From: Nematostella vectensis
Lineage: Eukaryota > Cnidaria > Anthozoa > Actiniaria > Edwardsiidae
Length of the DNA stretch: 64,000 bases
Reading direction: 5' to 3'
Assembly (NCBI RefSeq): GCF_932526225.1
Contig: NC_064036.1
Location: 17,010,953 to 17,074,952 of the forward strand
The translations under genes were made by a program, and so were the position numbers. The first letter of the stretch is position 1. Every line of letters begins with the position of its first letter. Shown in pieces: positions 54,086 through 64,000 of this stretch. A model generated the notes under the pieces. It made no database searches and was not told the DNA's origin. It worked only from the letters and a program-made list of their open reading frames with translations.

Positions 54086-54484
54086 TCAAAGTCCACTGAA
54101 GACATCCTTGTAGTCATGTAAGACATGCAGGTTTGTCAGGGGTTCTTTTGGACCTGGCTCGATTTGGTGGACACATTCTTCATTGAATTCAAGAAGCTTA
54201 AATGCTTCGCAGACTCTGCCTGAGAGTAATGACGTTGGTGCCTCTTTGATTATCTGGAAGTGAACCTTTCTTGTGATCCCATTTGCTGTGCAGTGAAGCT
54301 TGACTTGCCCCATGGGTTTGATGGTTGACTGATTGTAGGTTCGCAGCTCAGTTTGGGACTGCTCGGGTTGCTTCTTGGTCAGCTTATTGTAGTCGTTAAG
54401 GGATAGTGTGCTGCATGTTGCTCCGGTATCAAGCTGAAATTTGATTGACTGCCTGGCCGTCTTATCTCCTGTCACAGCTAACAC
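54086..54484 (-). pseudogene. Ty3/gypsy aspartic protease region
   Basis: FQLDTGATCSTLSLNDY gives the catalytic DTGA. It is in the RT frame but separated from RT by stop codons between 53914 and 54086. Confidence 0.8.
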
Positions 54485-54556
54485 TTGTGCAAAATACTGC
54501 CTTTTCTTCTGGTTTGACTGAATGATATACAGGCTGTCATTGCTGGAGAATTAATC

Positions 54557-55407
54557 ATCATCGTCACTGCATGAGCTCTCTTCTAGTTGGTGTACGTCTT
54601 GTTTACTTCTTGTCTGCTTGTTTGGCTTATGTTGAGGCCTTATGATCTTGACGAGTGGACATGCAAACTCTAGCGAAGTGATTCTTCTTGCTGCATTTAT
54701 TGCAGACCTGCCCGAATGCTTTGCATTTTTCAGCGGCATGGCTGTCACCACAGTACTTGCAGTCTGTGATCTGCCTCGGCTTTGATTTGGACTTGTTTTG
54801 CTTCGTATAGTGGACGGTCTTAGTTGGCTCCATTTTGTGAAGCTGTCTAACTGCCAATTTACTTGTGCAACAAATGTTTATTGCTTTGTCTAGGCCTAGT
54901 TCTTTTTCTCTTAGAAGGCGTTATCGGGTGTCACTGCTGTTAACCCCAAATACAATCCAGTCCCTTAACATTTCATTCTCAAGAGTAGTGTACTTGCATG
55001 TGGCAATGCGATCTCTGAGTCTGTTCAAGAAACGGTCAAAGCTTTCACTTCGCTCTTGGACGGTGCAAAAGTACAAGTACCTCTCATATATAATGTTCCT
55101 CTTGGACTGGAATTCCTCACCTAATTTCTCCTAATTTCACCTAATAGGTGTGGGGGACTTTCGTTCATCATCGGTGAGGGGCAAATTCTTATAAATTCTG
55201 TAGCAATCTTTGCCCATGACTGTCAAGAAAGTCGCTACCACGATTGCATCCGATTTCTTGTTTACTTCCGTCGCGATAATATAGTCTTCCCAGCTGTCGT
55301 TGAATATTTCCCAGTTGGTGGTCATATCTCCCTGCATTTCGAGGGGTTGGGGCGTTGGAAGCGACTTTACCATGTTGAGAAGATCCAATGCGATCTGTAA
55401 AATCCAA
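54557..55407 (-). pseudogene. Ty3/gypsy gag with zinc knuckle, frameshifted
   Basis: The N-terminal part (55137-55388) reads NWEIFNDSWEDYIIAT, typical of this gag type. The middle continues in another frame, and CKYCGDSHAAEKC with a second CCHC-like CNKCSKKNHFARVC lie at 54627-54857. Several frame changes mark decay. Confidence 0.75.
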
Positions 55408-55566
55408 GATGGCGGCTATATGTAGTCGGCGAAATGATTGCCAAACTCACTATACAGATGCAAAAAAATGCCCGTTGCATATGAATTGAACACTTATCTC
55501 AGCATTCTTGCCCTCTTGGCTTGCTGGGAGGCCTTTTTGGTGTGCAAAATCCCGCTTCTTACACCA

Positions 55567-55652
55567 TGTTTTATTCGTGTTTCGTTGACTACAAGCAAAG
55601 CCCTGCTGCGCATGGCCTGGTAACTAGCAAATTCAACAGGTATACCATAACA
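55567..55652 (-). repeat. 5' LTR of the Ty3/gypsy element (~86 bp)
   Basis: On the minus strand it runs from TGTTATGGTATAC to AATAAAACA, with TG/CA ends. Confidence 0.78.
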
Positions 55653-55659
55653 CTGGACT

Positions 55660-55815
55660 ATTCGGGGACCCAGGGCGACGCGGAGACCGGAAGAGAAAGT
55701 ACGCGCGAAGACAAAAGAAAGAGGGGCAAAAGAAGTCTTTTCCCCCTAATTTTTTTCTCGCGCGCTTCCTGCTGTGTCCCCGATCTTTGCGACGCCCTGG
55801 GTCTCAAGGATACTG
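55660..55815. repeat. Long imperfect palindrome (hairpin MITE)
   Basis: GACCCAGGGCGACGC at the left pairs with GCGACGCCCTGGGTC at the right, and inner arms (GCGCGAAGACAAAAGAAAGA against TTTTTTTCTCGCGCGC) also pair. The whole ~155 bp can fold as one hairpin. It sits directly beside the gypsy insertion. Confidence 0.65.
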
Positions 55816-56085
55816 GGCAAGTATTTTTTTACGCGCAGAAGCAGGCAAGCCTTCAAATACGCACAGAGCTTGATAGAGAGGAAAAAATTACTTTACTTGA
55901 ACACCTTTACTGAGAAAAAGTTCAATAAAAAACCAAGCTCACTCCTCTTTCAGGCAACTTTTCTTGGTGTTTGGGATGGGAGGGGGCTCCAGCAGGAGTT
56001 TCTTATTTAATAAATTGTTTAATTTAACAGTACGCCAGCTCACTTAATATTTTAGCATTAGCATTGGTCTTTTTGCTGTGTACAA

Positions 56086-57384
56086 TTAGATATTATACCA
56101 TATCACTTGGTCGAGCTTAGCAGTCGAGTCACAATGGCACTCGGCCGGCACATACTGGTATTCACAGCCCCGAGAAACCATTCTTTCCCTAGAATTATAT
56201 ACGTATGGGGTGGCCCTACTAACCCCATCTGTCACACGCGTTACTATTTTATGCTCAAAACAGCTAGGTCCATTACAGGAGCAATACGCCTTGTCCCAGA
56301 TGTAATGACAATCGTTGTTTGTCATACACCCCTTGTTTCTTATCACACACTGGAAGCTAGGGTTTTGAGGAATACTTTGTGGGGCATATCTCATTTTTTG
56401 AACAACGTAATAACCGATTTTAGTAGTTTCACACCCGAAATTTTTCAAAGCCTTAAAGTAAGTCTCCAAAAGTTTAGCCTTTGGGTAATGTTCGGTGCCG
56501 TAAAATCTAATTTTTAAGAGATCCCAAATAGGTTTGTATTTGAACTCTAAAGCGCTGATATTGTCGTCATTAATGGTACTTAAGAAATCATATGCGTTTT
56601 CATCGTTTACCCCGGTCAATAGGTCTGCCCGTTGTTCTACTCTGCCTCCTCTCACAACTGTGGTGGTGGACATGAACTCAAGCCGATCACCATCTGACTT
56701 ATCAATACGCCTACAAGGGGCTAGTTTACCGCTTGACTCCTTTTTTAGAGATGAACATGCCTTAATATGAAAATCATACTGTCTCAGCCGAGCGGAAGAC
56801 TTGGCGAAGGCGTATTGTTGGATTTGCTTTCCGTACAGCACCGATTTTATCACGTGTGTGCCAGTACGGCCAAGAAAGTAACCAAATCCAAACCATGACA
56901 AGGGCAAAGAGGGGTCTTTGATTTTAGCTGGAAGCCGGAAAAATTCCTCTAATATATCCTCGCTAAAGGGAAAGTTGTTAAGGCAGTCACCACATATACC
57001 TATGGAGTGACTATAAGCGTAAAGCTTGAGAGAATATCCCGATATGTCCTTGTTTCCTGCGGAAAGTCCCTTCGTGACCTTGTCGTATGAGGTTTTGAAT
57101 GCGAGGTCTGTTCTGAGCTCATCTTCTAGATCGGCAGAATCGGCAAAATTGGCATAGAATTCCTTGGTGGAACGGTGGTAAGTACTCTGTTCACCTGACT
57201 CGGCCCTGGAGTATCTCGTGATGCAGTGTGGAGGGATATTTTGTGCAATGGTGTATCCCTGAGGCCTAAGGTCAGATGAGAGGACATCGTTTTCGGAGAA
57301 GTAAAAGCCATCACCGAGAGGTGAGACATCAGATGAGCAAGTGAAGTCTAACTGAGTCAACAGCAGGATGATCAGATACCTCAT
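56086..57384 (-). CDS. Secreted MACPF (perforin-like) protein, 432 aa
   Basis: A signal peptide (MRYLIILLLTQLDFTCSS) leads. The MACPF core follows, with WFGFGYFLGRTGTHVI at ~164-179 matching the family signature and CGDCLNNFPF before it. A short Cys-rich, EGF-like part with CMTNNDCHYIWDKAYCSC lies near 350-375, and further cysteines follow to the end. MACPF proteins assemble into membrane pores; in anemones, related secreted proteins include nematocyst toxins, and others act in immunity or development. The sequence does not say which. The coding part is a single open frame. Confidence 0.85.
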   Translation of the reverse strand: MRYLIILLLTQLDFTCSSDVSPLGDGFYFSENDVLSSDLRPQGYTIAQNIPPHCITRYSRAESGEQSTYHRSTKEFYANFADSADLEDELRTDLAFKTSYDKVTKGLSAGNKDISGYSLKLYAYSHSIGICGDCLNNFPFSEDILEEFFRLPAKIKDPSLPLSWFGFGYFLGRTGTHVIKSVLYGKQIQQYAFAKSSARLRQYDFHIKACSSLKKESSGKLAPCRRIDKSDGDRLEFMSTTTVVRGGRVEQRADLLTGVNDENAYDFLSTINDDNISALEFKYKPIWDLLKIRFYGTEHYPKAKLLETYFKALKNFGCETTKIGYYVVQKMRYAPQSIPQNPSFQCVIRNKGCMTNNDCHYIWDKAYCSCNGPSCFEHKIVTRVTDGVSRATPYVYNSRERMVSRGCEYQYVPAECHCDSTAKLDQVIWYNI

Positions 57385-58228
57385 CTATAAGCACAATTAA
57401 GTCATGTTATCATCATTATGTTATCATCGTCATATCATATTTATCATCATCCTAACCATAGCAATCACCGCTCCATCTAAGCATAATGATTTTTAAATCA
57501 TTATCAAAATAAAGATTATGATTATATAATCTGATGATAATGAGGATAGATGATAATAATTATCATTATGATGACCTCTATGATAATGACAAAATTAACG
57601 CAAGAATAACATCTGCATCGTGGATAGTTTATTAACAATAACGCCTATATATGAAAAGTTATAAACAAAATACCGAATCAATTTAAAAGCTGGTGTCGAG
57701 CTTATCTCCAGTGGCGGCATACGTCGTTCCTATTTTATTTTTCAGGAGTCAATACTTTTTGCACGAAATAATTAATTGCCAGTGACTGTAAAGATTTCAT
57801 CATTGTCTCAGAACAGGTTCGGCTGAATTAGGCACATGTTCGGTTCGACGTCTAAGATTGAATTGACAATAGAGGATTGAAAACATCATAAAAATACTAT
57901 ATAAAAGAAGCAAAAAAAAAAAGTAAAAAATAGAGCCAATGGAAAAGCTCCCAAAAACGCATGGAAGAAAATTATGAAAGCAAACGAAGAGATAAAATCT
58001 GTTATTCAATAACGTATGAGAGTATAGGTGTTGGGTCTTCTCGTTCAGACACCTACAAGTATTTTACAAAGAATAAAGTCAAAAGAATCCCTACCTTGGA
58101 ACACTCTTGGACCGATTACGCGTCGAATTTGAAATCGCATGCTGGTAATTCGATTTCTAATAAATAATCCACGACGTCTCGTTTTCTTAGTCAAGCAAGA
58201 AAGCGGGTACCTATTCTAATATTATATA
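57385..58228. other. Intergenic DNA upstream of the MACPF gene
   Basis: ATCATTATG-rich low complexity at 57400-57600. A 68-codon frame at 57961-58167 has no recognisable feature. Confidence 0.4.
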
Positions 58229-58575
58229 TTATTCATATAAATACATTTTTTGACACTCCACGTGATTTTTATTTATAAGTATTGTTATTCTTTTGGTTGA
58301 ACATAAGCTCTAACCCCCCCACCCCCCCTCCACCCCCCTTAGAAAAATACATGGAATACCACGAAACTGTAGTAACATTTTTAGCTGCTCACGATTCATA
58401 TAAATACATTTTTTGACACTCCACCTGTGGTTCTTAACGTGATTTTTATTTATAAGTATTGTTATTCTTTTGGTTGAACATAAGCTCTAACCCCCCCATC
58501 CCATCCCCCTCCACCCCCCTTAGAAAAATACATGGAATACCACGAAACTGTAGCAACATTTTTAGCTCCTCACGA
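58229..58575. repeat. Two tandem copies of a ~165-180-bp sequence
   Basis: ATTCATATAAATACATTTTT begins each copy (58230 and 58395). They agree closely, except for a ~16-bp insertion in the second and C-run differences. Confidence 0.9.
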
Positions 58576-59195
58576 TGTAGGAGGGTGATCACACATTCCT
58601 AGAGATGTCCCAAAGTTTCAAAACCCCACATAAGATAAGATTTAAAGTCACTTAAGAAAAGAGAAGGGGCTAGAAATAAATTTCAATTGATGTAAAGCAC
58701 ACAAAGTTTCTTAGTCAAGTATAAGACTAGTGCCTCGTACCGTGCCGAAAAATAAGACATTTACTTGAGATTTATTCAATTTACTTGAGATGTGTACAGT
58801 CCATCGTCCCCGTTTTGGCTTTTGCTTAATTTTTTTTTCTGCAAAAGTTTCTCTTTAAAGAGTAATAATAGAAATAGAAAATAATAGCAATGAAACCTCG
58901 AGAAGCCAGTTTCTAAAAAGAGGAAGACACTTGTTCTTTAGAGAACAGAATTGTCCCTGGTTTATAGAGGATCTTGTCTCCTGAGGGGAGTCTCTCGCTT
59001 TGTTCCCTCTCTGCTAGATTGCTTTCCACTGGGTTTTAGCTATGGTTTTGCGTGTTCTCTCAATCTTGTTGTTACCTCATTTTGATAGATTCTTGGTACC
59101 AGTCACATGTCAAATGATCGGCCCCTAGGGAGGTATTATCTTTATACGCCTATATAAAACGGAGAATAAATAACAAAGCGGCATAGTGTCGCATT
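58576..59195. other. Intergenic DNA
   Basis: I see no gene or clear repeat. Confidence 0.4.
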
Positions 59196-59199
59196 TGGA

Positions 59200-59275
59200 G
59201 CCTAGATGACTCAGCCGGCAGAGCGACACTCTGTAGTGCCTCTCGCCAATGTGTTCCGGGCTCAATTCATGATTC
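59200..59275 (+). repeat. tRNA-derived SINE head, tentative
   Basis: GCCTAGATGACTCAGCCGGC resembles a tRNA 5' half with an A box, and GGGCTCAATTC ~45 bp later resembles a B box. There is no closed acceptor stem, so it is not a tRNA gene. Confidence 0.35.
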
Positions 59276-59397
59276 CGACGTCGAGGTTGCTAGTTATAAC
59301 GTTGGCTTTTTTTTTCGAGTTTTCTGCTTTCCACTTCTCTAAAACAATAATTTCAATCCTGCAGCATAGTGCGTCTATATTTGACTCTGCCTGACCA

Positions 59398-59600
59398 CCA
59401 TGTTCCGACCACAATGTTCTATTAACAAAACCTGACTAACGTGTTCTATCAACAAGACCTGACCACCATGACCTTACCACCATGTTCTATTAACAAAACC
59501 TGACTGACGTGTTCTATCAACAAGACCTGACCACCATGTTCTATCAACAAGACATGACCACCATGACCTGACCAACATAACCCGACCACATTAACAAGGA
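59398..59600. repeat. ~27-bp minisatellite, first array
   Basis: Diverged units of CCACCATGTTCTATCAACAA plus GACCTGA, with some short units lacking the middle. The same unit forms the array at 61695-61925. Confidence 0.85.
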
Positions 59601-60400
59601 AATACGTGCGAAAAACGACTATCGTCCATCATCGAATAAAACTAACAAGACGGACGCGGTGCGTGTCGTAAACTCGACAAAGCCTCTCCATAACCACTCT
59701 CGCTAAGCTTAATTCTCAAGTATGGAAAAAGCGTGGGGTCCCAGAAGAAGAAAGGGCGGCAAACGGCAAAGTTTGAGAATCGATCCGTATTGCTAACAAC
59801 TTTGGCGTATTTACTTCCGCTCTAATGACACTCTAAACGGAAAACAAACTGTAGTGATTATAGTGCTCTGATTATATCCAAATCCAGTCTCGCGTTTAAT
59901 AAGCAACTCAAACAATACATTTCATCTTCATTCACTAAAAAGGAGTTAATCATGTCTCTCAGCTAACTAAAATAATGTTTTCTCACTCCCTGAATACAAA
60001 TTTCCGGACGTGGGCTATTAAAAGATAAATAGTCCGAATCGTTTACACTTTCCTTTGTCAGGCAATTAGATAGAACTTACAAACAAGCAAACAAGAAGGA
60101 ACTATCGGAATATGGTATTTTAGACCAAAGATTAAAGCAATTCTTCGATTTGCAAGGCAAAGATAAAAAATCAATGTTTCCTTCTTATTAAATAGTTACA
60201 ATTGTGGGATGCTTCCTTGGGGCACTGCCAAAAGATGAGACATCTTGACAACAACTTGGCCAGAGAGTAAAGCAAATAATAAAATAATCAGTGCGAATCC
60301 ATTATAAAATTATAAAAGGGTTTAAAACAACTGCCTAAAGATGAGTCGTCTTGACAGTCCGTTGCCAAAAGATGCAACATCTTGACAACGCGAGGTCTTA
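59600..60400. other. Intergenic DNA
   Basis: A short GATGNNNCATCTTGACAAC motif repeats around 60232-60390. No gene seen. Confidence 0.4.
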
Positions 60401-60404
60401 TTCC

Positions 60405-60638
60405 CTAAAAAAACTGTAGGAAAATTATTGAACCCCCCCCCCCCCCCCCAAGTGACACCAACGCGTTAATTTTTGGTCTTAACCAGTACTGTTCTCTGGT
60501 GCATTCAGAGGCGACCTTGCTAAGAGTACTGTTCTTACGTCCGAAAGAATAAACATCGCTTTCGGTTGACGGAGACCGTATACCTTTCACAATCTCGGGC
60601 GCAATGTTCGGGTGCCCCAAGTGGTACTCAATGTCCAT
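60405..60638 (-). pseudogene. Protein kinase C-lobe fragment
   Basis: The frame contains NIAPEIVKGIRSPSTESDVY followed by SFG, matching the APE motif and the DVYSFG segment of kinase subdomains VIII-IX. It then jumps to SECTREQYWLRPKI, like subdomain XI, with the region between missing. It is a deleted relic or a small exon with an unusual join. Confidence 0.5.
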
Positions 60639-60639
60639 G

Positions 60640-61690
60640 TGAATGTATCACTTAATCTGGTATTCGTACCAAGGCGTCGGGGCTTAACTGTGGCTGTGTG
60701 GCGTGATAAAATGTGTGGTAATAGACGTTAGTGCGTGGGTTAAAGTGTGTAAGTGTTGCTATTTTATATGGTGTATTGCATTGGGGGATGTAGGGGTAAG
60801 AGTTGTGGCTATTAAGGGGGGTTAGAAAAAGGCTTGCAGTGAAATGTTGGGGAGATCAGTGTATTTGACCTTCGGAGGAAGGTGATAATTACCTGTTGAT
60901 AACTTTTTGTGGAGTGTAATGTGAGCTTGTAGAAAATTAAGTGGAATTACAAGGTCGGTGATAATAATAATATCCGAAAGCGTGCAGTTAGGATATGAAA
61001 GAAAGGAATGGATGGCGAATAGGTGATAGATAATGGTTATGTAAGTATAGGACAGTTGGCTCCTTGAGTATGGAGTGTTATGTGTCACGTAGTGAGAGTG
61101 TGTGTGAGGATGTGCGCTCTAAGATAGTGATTGATAAGCGATGAGCTTGTGTGCGATGGCCTATATAGAGCGAAAATAATACGCGGAGGTACAGGCAGCA
61201 GAAACGGCAGGAATACGAACAATCGAGTGAAGTGAATGGCATGTACCTGGCGGCCTGATAAAAGTAGATACACCAACATAAAGAAACAAAACAATAATGT
61301 GAAAGATTTCATAAGAGCTCTTAGGAATAAATGATCTGCTTGTCATCGTCAGGGAGCAAGATCGACGGCTAGTCAGACGCGGTAAGGGAGGTAAAAACTG
61401 TAAAAACTAGTCAGACGCGGTAAGGGAGGTAAAAACTGATGGGTGCCGAGGATAGGAGTCACGCGGACTAGGACGGAATAGAAAAAGGCTGAAGGGGAAA
61501 CAGGAGATATAACCGCGTCTGAGGTAAACAGCTTGCTCCTATACACCAGCGTGTGGTTGCACATGTTATGTGTTTGTGTGTGAGGCTTACCTTACGTCGG
61601 ATTTTCGCTTTACTAAGGTCCGCATGTCCATAGCTTGAGCTTGTGATAACACGGTACGACTAACGTGATAATGGCATGCAACGGATGTGA
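60640..61690. other. Intergenic DNA with a 41-bp tandem duplication
   Basis: CTAGTCAGACGCGGTAAGGG is duplicated at 61370 and 61408, ~41 bp apart. I see no gene. Confidence 0.5.
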
Positions 61691-61694
61691 TCAG

Positions 61695-61925
61695 ATTACT
61701 TCTATCGACATGACCTAACCACCATGTTTCATCAACATGACCTGACCACCATGTTCTATCAACATGACCTGACATGACCACCATGTTCTATCAACAAGAC
61801 CTGACCACCATGTTCTATCAACAAGACTTGACCACCATGTTCTATCAACATGACCTGACTACCATGTTCTATCAACATGACCCGACCACCATGTTCTATC
61901 AACAAGACCTGACCACCATGTTTCA
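61695..61925. repeat. ~27-bp minisatellite, second array
   Basis: About eight units of CCACCATGTTCTATCAACA(A/T)GACCTGA in the same orientation as the array at 59398-59600. Confidence 0.88.
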
Positions 61926-62013
61926 CGCCGGGCACAAAGTGTCCTAAAATCGGCAATGTTCGCCTGTACTTTTGATCAGCGGATGCACGCGTGAGTCTGG
62001 CGGGGTTTTCAAA

Positions 62014-62256
62014 ATGGCGGCTCGCTACAGTCGTGAAGAAGTGCTCGCTCTTGTCCTTGATGACAGTGATCCTGAATATAACGAGGATTATGACAACCCT
62101 ACGACAACGAAGACTGGCAAAAACTCTCGGCGGTTTTGCTTGTCCATTTTTTTTTATTTCCAAGGACAAGAAGGAAGAAGTTCTGCACTTTTTTTTCGAT
62201 CCGTTTATTTAAGGTGTTTTGCGTTACTTTGTCAGGCTTTACATCAGAAGAATTGA
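62014..62256 (+). other. Start of an unrecognised gene or transposon, MAARYSREEVLAL frame
   Basis: AAAATGGCGGC precedes a frame starting MAARYSREEVLALVLDDSD and then an acidic stretch (EYNEDYDN) before losing protein character after ~62120. The acidic part recurs inverted at ~63040-63095. It may be the first exon of a gene or a transposase N-terminus; no catalytic domain follows. Confidence 0.3.
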
Positions 62257-62472
62257 TTGGAATTTTGCAAACACCAGCTAAAAGGAATGAAGACCGGGCA
62301 TATGGTGTCCCTTTTTGTCTCCGAAAACAAGGAGCTGAGACTAGCGTACAATACACGCCGATCGCAGGTTGTTCTTTCTTTTTATTATGGAGAATGGAAC
62401 ACTTGTGGAATTCCACAACACAAAAACTGACATTCTCGTTTTTACTGTTTTCTAACCTCTTTCCAATGAACA

Positions 62473-62960
62473 ATTCTATTCAAGGAACACCTCTATTCAA
62501 ATGACACCTCTATTCAAGGGACACCTCTATTAAAAGGACACCTCTATTCAAGGGACACCTCCATACAAGGAACACCTCTATTCAAATGACACCTCTATTC
62601 AAGGGACACCTCTATTCAAGGGAAACCTTTATTCAAAGGAAACCTCTATTCAAGGGACACCTCTATTCAAGGGACACCTCTATTCAAGGGACACCTCTAT
62701 TCAAAGGAAACCTCTATTCAAGGGACACCTCTATTCAAGGAACACCTCTATACAAGGAACACCTCTATTCAAGGGACACCTCTATTCAAGAGACACCTCT
62801 ATTCAAAGTAAACCTCTATGCAATTGACACCTCTATTCAAAGAATACATCTATTCAATGGCATATCTCTCCTTAACTCAAGGAATACTTTTGTTTTATGG
62901 ACATCTTTATTCAATGAACATCTCTATTCAAGTTACACCTCTATTCGAAGGGCACCTCTA
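62473..62960. repeat. 16-bp minisatellite (GGACACCTCTATTCAA), first array
   Basis: About 30 units with variants (AACACC, AAACC). The phase continues after an interruption at 63095-63365. The open frame across it (repeats of HLYSRDTSIQGTPLFKG) is a by-product. Confidence 0.92.
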
Positions 62961-63039
62961 TCTAGGCAGACAATGCATTATTTTTAGTAAGATGAGATTC
63001 CTGACGAAAAATAGACATTGAATTCAGTGCTTTTCTGCA

Positions 63040-63095
63040 GTCTCTGTTGTCGTATGGTTGTCATGATCCTCATTATATTCAGGATCACTGTCTAT
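63040..63095 (-). repeat. Inverted partial copy of 62060-62120
   Basis: Read on the minus strand, GACAGTGATCCTGAATATAA and the following ~40 bases match 62062-62115 with few changes. Confidence 0.8.
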
Positions 63096-63365
63096 ACAAG
63101 GGACCCTCTATTCAAGGGACACCTTTATGAAATTGACACCTCTATTCAAAGAATACCTCTATTCAACGGCATTATCTCTCCTTAACTCAAGATAGAACCT
63201 CTATGATATTCAAAGAACACTTTTGTTTTATGGACAACTTTATTCAATGGACATCTCTATTCAAGGGACACTTCTATTCAAAGGGCACCTCTATTTTATG
63301 GACATTCTATTCTAGTGACACCTCTACCAACAAGAGACACCTCTATTCAAGGGACAACTCTAGTG
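63095..63365. repeat. 16-bp minisatellite, second array
   Basis: Same unit and orientation as 62473-62960, more diverged. Confidence 0.85.
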
Positions 63366-63369
63366 AGGG

Positions 63370-64000
63370 ACTCCTACTTTAAGTATATCTATATTAATAG
63401 AAAATATCTGGCAGGAGTATGAAATTGCAAGATTTATTTCAGAAATAGAGGTTACAAAATATGTAACAATTCAATAAATATTGTAAATATATATATTTAT
63501 AAATTTATATGATAATCTTATATTATTTATTATCTTATGAATAAAGTATTTATTAAATGGTCTCTATTACCATAAAAGGCACGAGCACTTCTAAAATTGA
63601 AGTAAGATTATATAAATATATCAAATAAATTTTTACTTTTTTGCTAAATCCTTAATTGCTTTAAGCAATGAATGTCAAAAAACTGTTGTGTAACAGAATA
63701 AATATTGGCAAGAATTAATAGTTATGGATATATCAAAATATATATAAATATATCAGCATTACAGTATTATGCCTCAGAATTCAAATATTACATAACTATT
63801 ATTTTCAGATAGTATAGATCACTTTGTACAGTATATACAAAAAAATATGTGTGAACATTTGCAACATTTTGTTGCATAGGATTTTGAAAACCTCAATAAA
63901 GAATAATTTACCAGTATATTAAAGTATTTTAATTTTAGTACCATAGACGAATGTTGTTTATTTCTTCCCTGATTCTAGTATATACATTACATATTTACTT
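63370..64000. other. AT-rich intergenic DNA at the right edge
   Basis: No gene, and no repeat beyond simple AT-rich sequence. Confidence 0.4.

Larger units (their letters stand above)
51136..55652 (-). mobile_element. Ty3/gypsy retrotransposon, decayed, with very short LTRs
   Basis: The element is 4.5 kb, read on the minus strand, flanked by CTGGA duplications and by LTRs of ~86 bp (55567-55652) and ~71 bp (51136-51206). TGG-type primer binding sequence follows the 5' LTR (TGGTGTAAGAAGCGGG read on the minus strand). Domains appear in the order gag, protease, RT, RNase H, integrase, with several stops and frameshifts. Confidence 0.85.

Noticed and set aside
57961-58167. 68-codon plus-strand frame
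   Set aside because: No motif, no splice context and no neighbour to support it.
59200-59275. A functional tRNA gene
   Set aside because: A- and B-box-like sequences are present, but no acceptor stem or anticodon arm can be closed.
62586-62987. 133-codon frame of repeated HLYSRDTSIQG
   Set aside because: It is a translation of the 16-bp minisatellite.

Overview
The window is nuclear DNA of an animal, most likely an anthozoan cnidarian (sea anemone or coral). The evidence is intron-bearing animal genes (kazrin, SLC25A44, AP-3 sigma, a failed-axon-connections protein) in AT-rich DNA, together with BEL/Pao and Ty3 retrotransposons, many MITEs and minisatellites, a secreted MACPF protein, and a virus-like element whose protein families I associate with cnidarian genomes. 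The species was not identified.

Layout. 1-4.5 kb: 3' part of a BEL/Pao retrotransposon with its 3' LTR. 4.8-5.1 kb: an orphan discoidin exon. 5.5-24.3 kb: a ~3.9-kb segment carrying a two-exon FAX-like gene, duplicated in tandem. Copy A is normal; in copy B the intron is expanded by an 11,067-bp virus-like element (11304-22370). 24.3-28.3 kb: non-coding DNA with repeat arrays. 28.3-34.5 kb: kazrin on the minus strand (coiled-coil exon, linker exon, three SAM domains) beside a 22-bp minisatellite. 35-39.9 kb: repeats. 40-41.3 kb: SLC25A44 (+). 43.2-46.6 kb: AP-3 sigma (-), six exons. 47.4-49.8 kb: a 62-residue membrane protein (-). 50-51.1 kb: a small THAP-bearing element with inverted ends. 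51.1-55.7 kb: a decayed Ty3/gypsy element with unusually short LTRs. 56.1-57.4 kb: a MACPF protein (-). 57.4-64 kb: tandem repeats and relics.

The main finding is the 11-kb element. It has ~430-bp terminal inverted repeats, a 6-bp target duplication (ATTTTG) confirmed by the empty site in copy A, a DDE integrase, a double-jelly-roll-type major capsid candidate, a penton-like protein, an FtsK/HerA-type packaging ATPase, several small membrane proteins, an HNH-type nuclease and a Cys-rich protein. This is the morphogenesis and integration set of a Polinton/Maverick or adintovirus-like element. I find no family-B DNA polymerase and no adenain-type protease, and the genes are packed too tightly for either to fit. 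It therefore looks like a lineage of capsid-encoding integrating element without its own polymerase. Three of its genes are broken by apparent one-base losses and one has a nonsense codon, so this copy is either recently dead or carries sequencing indels.
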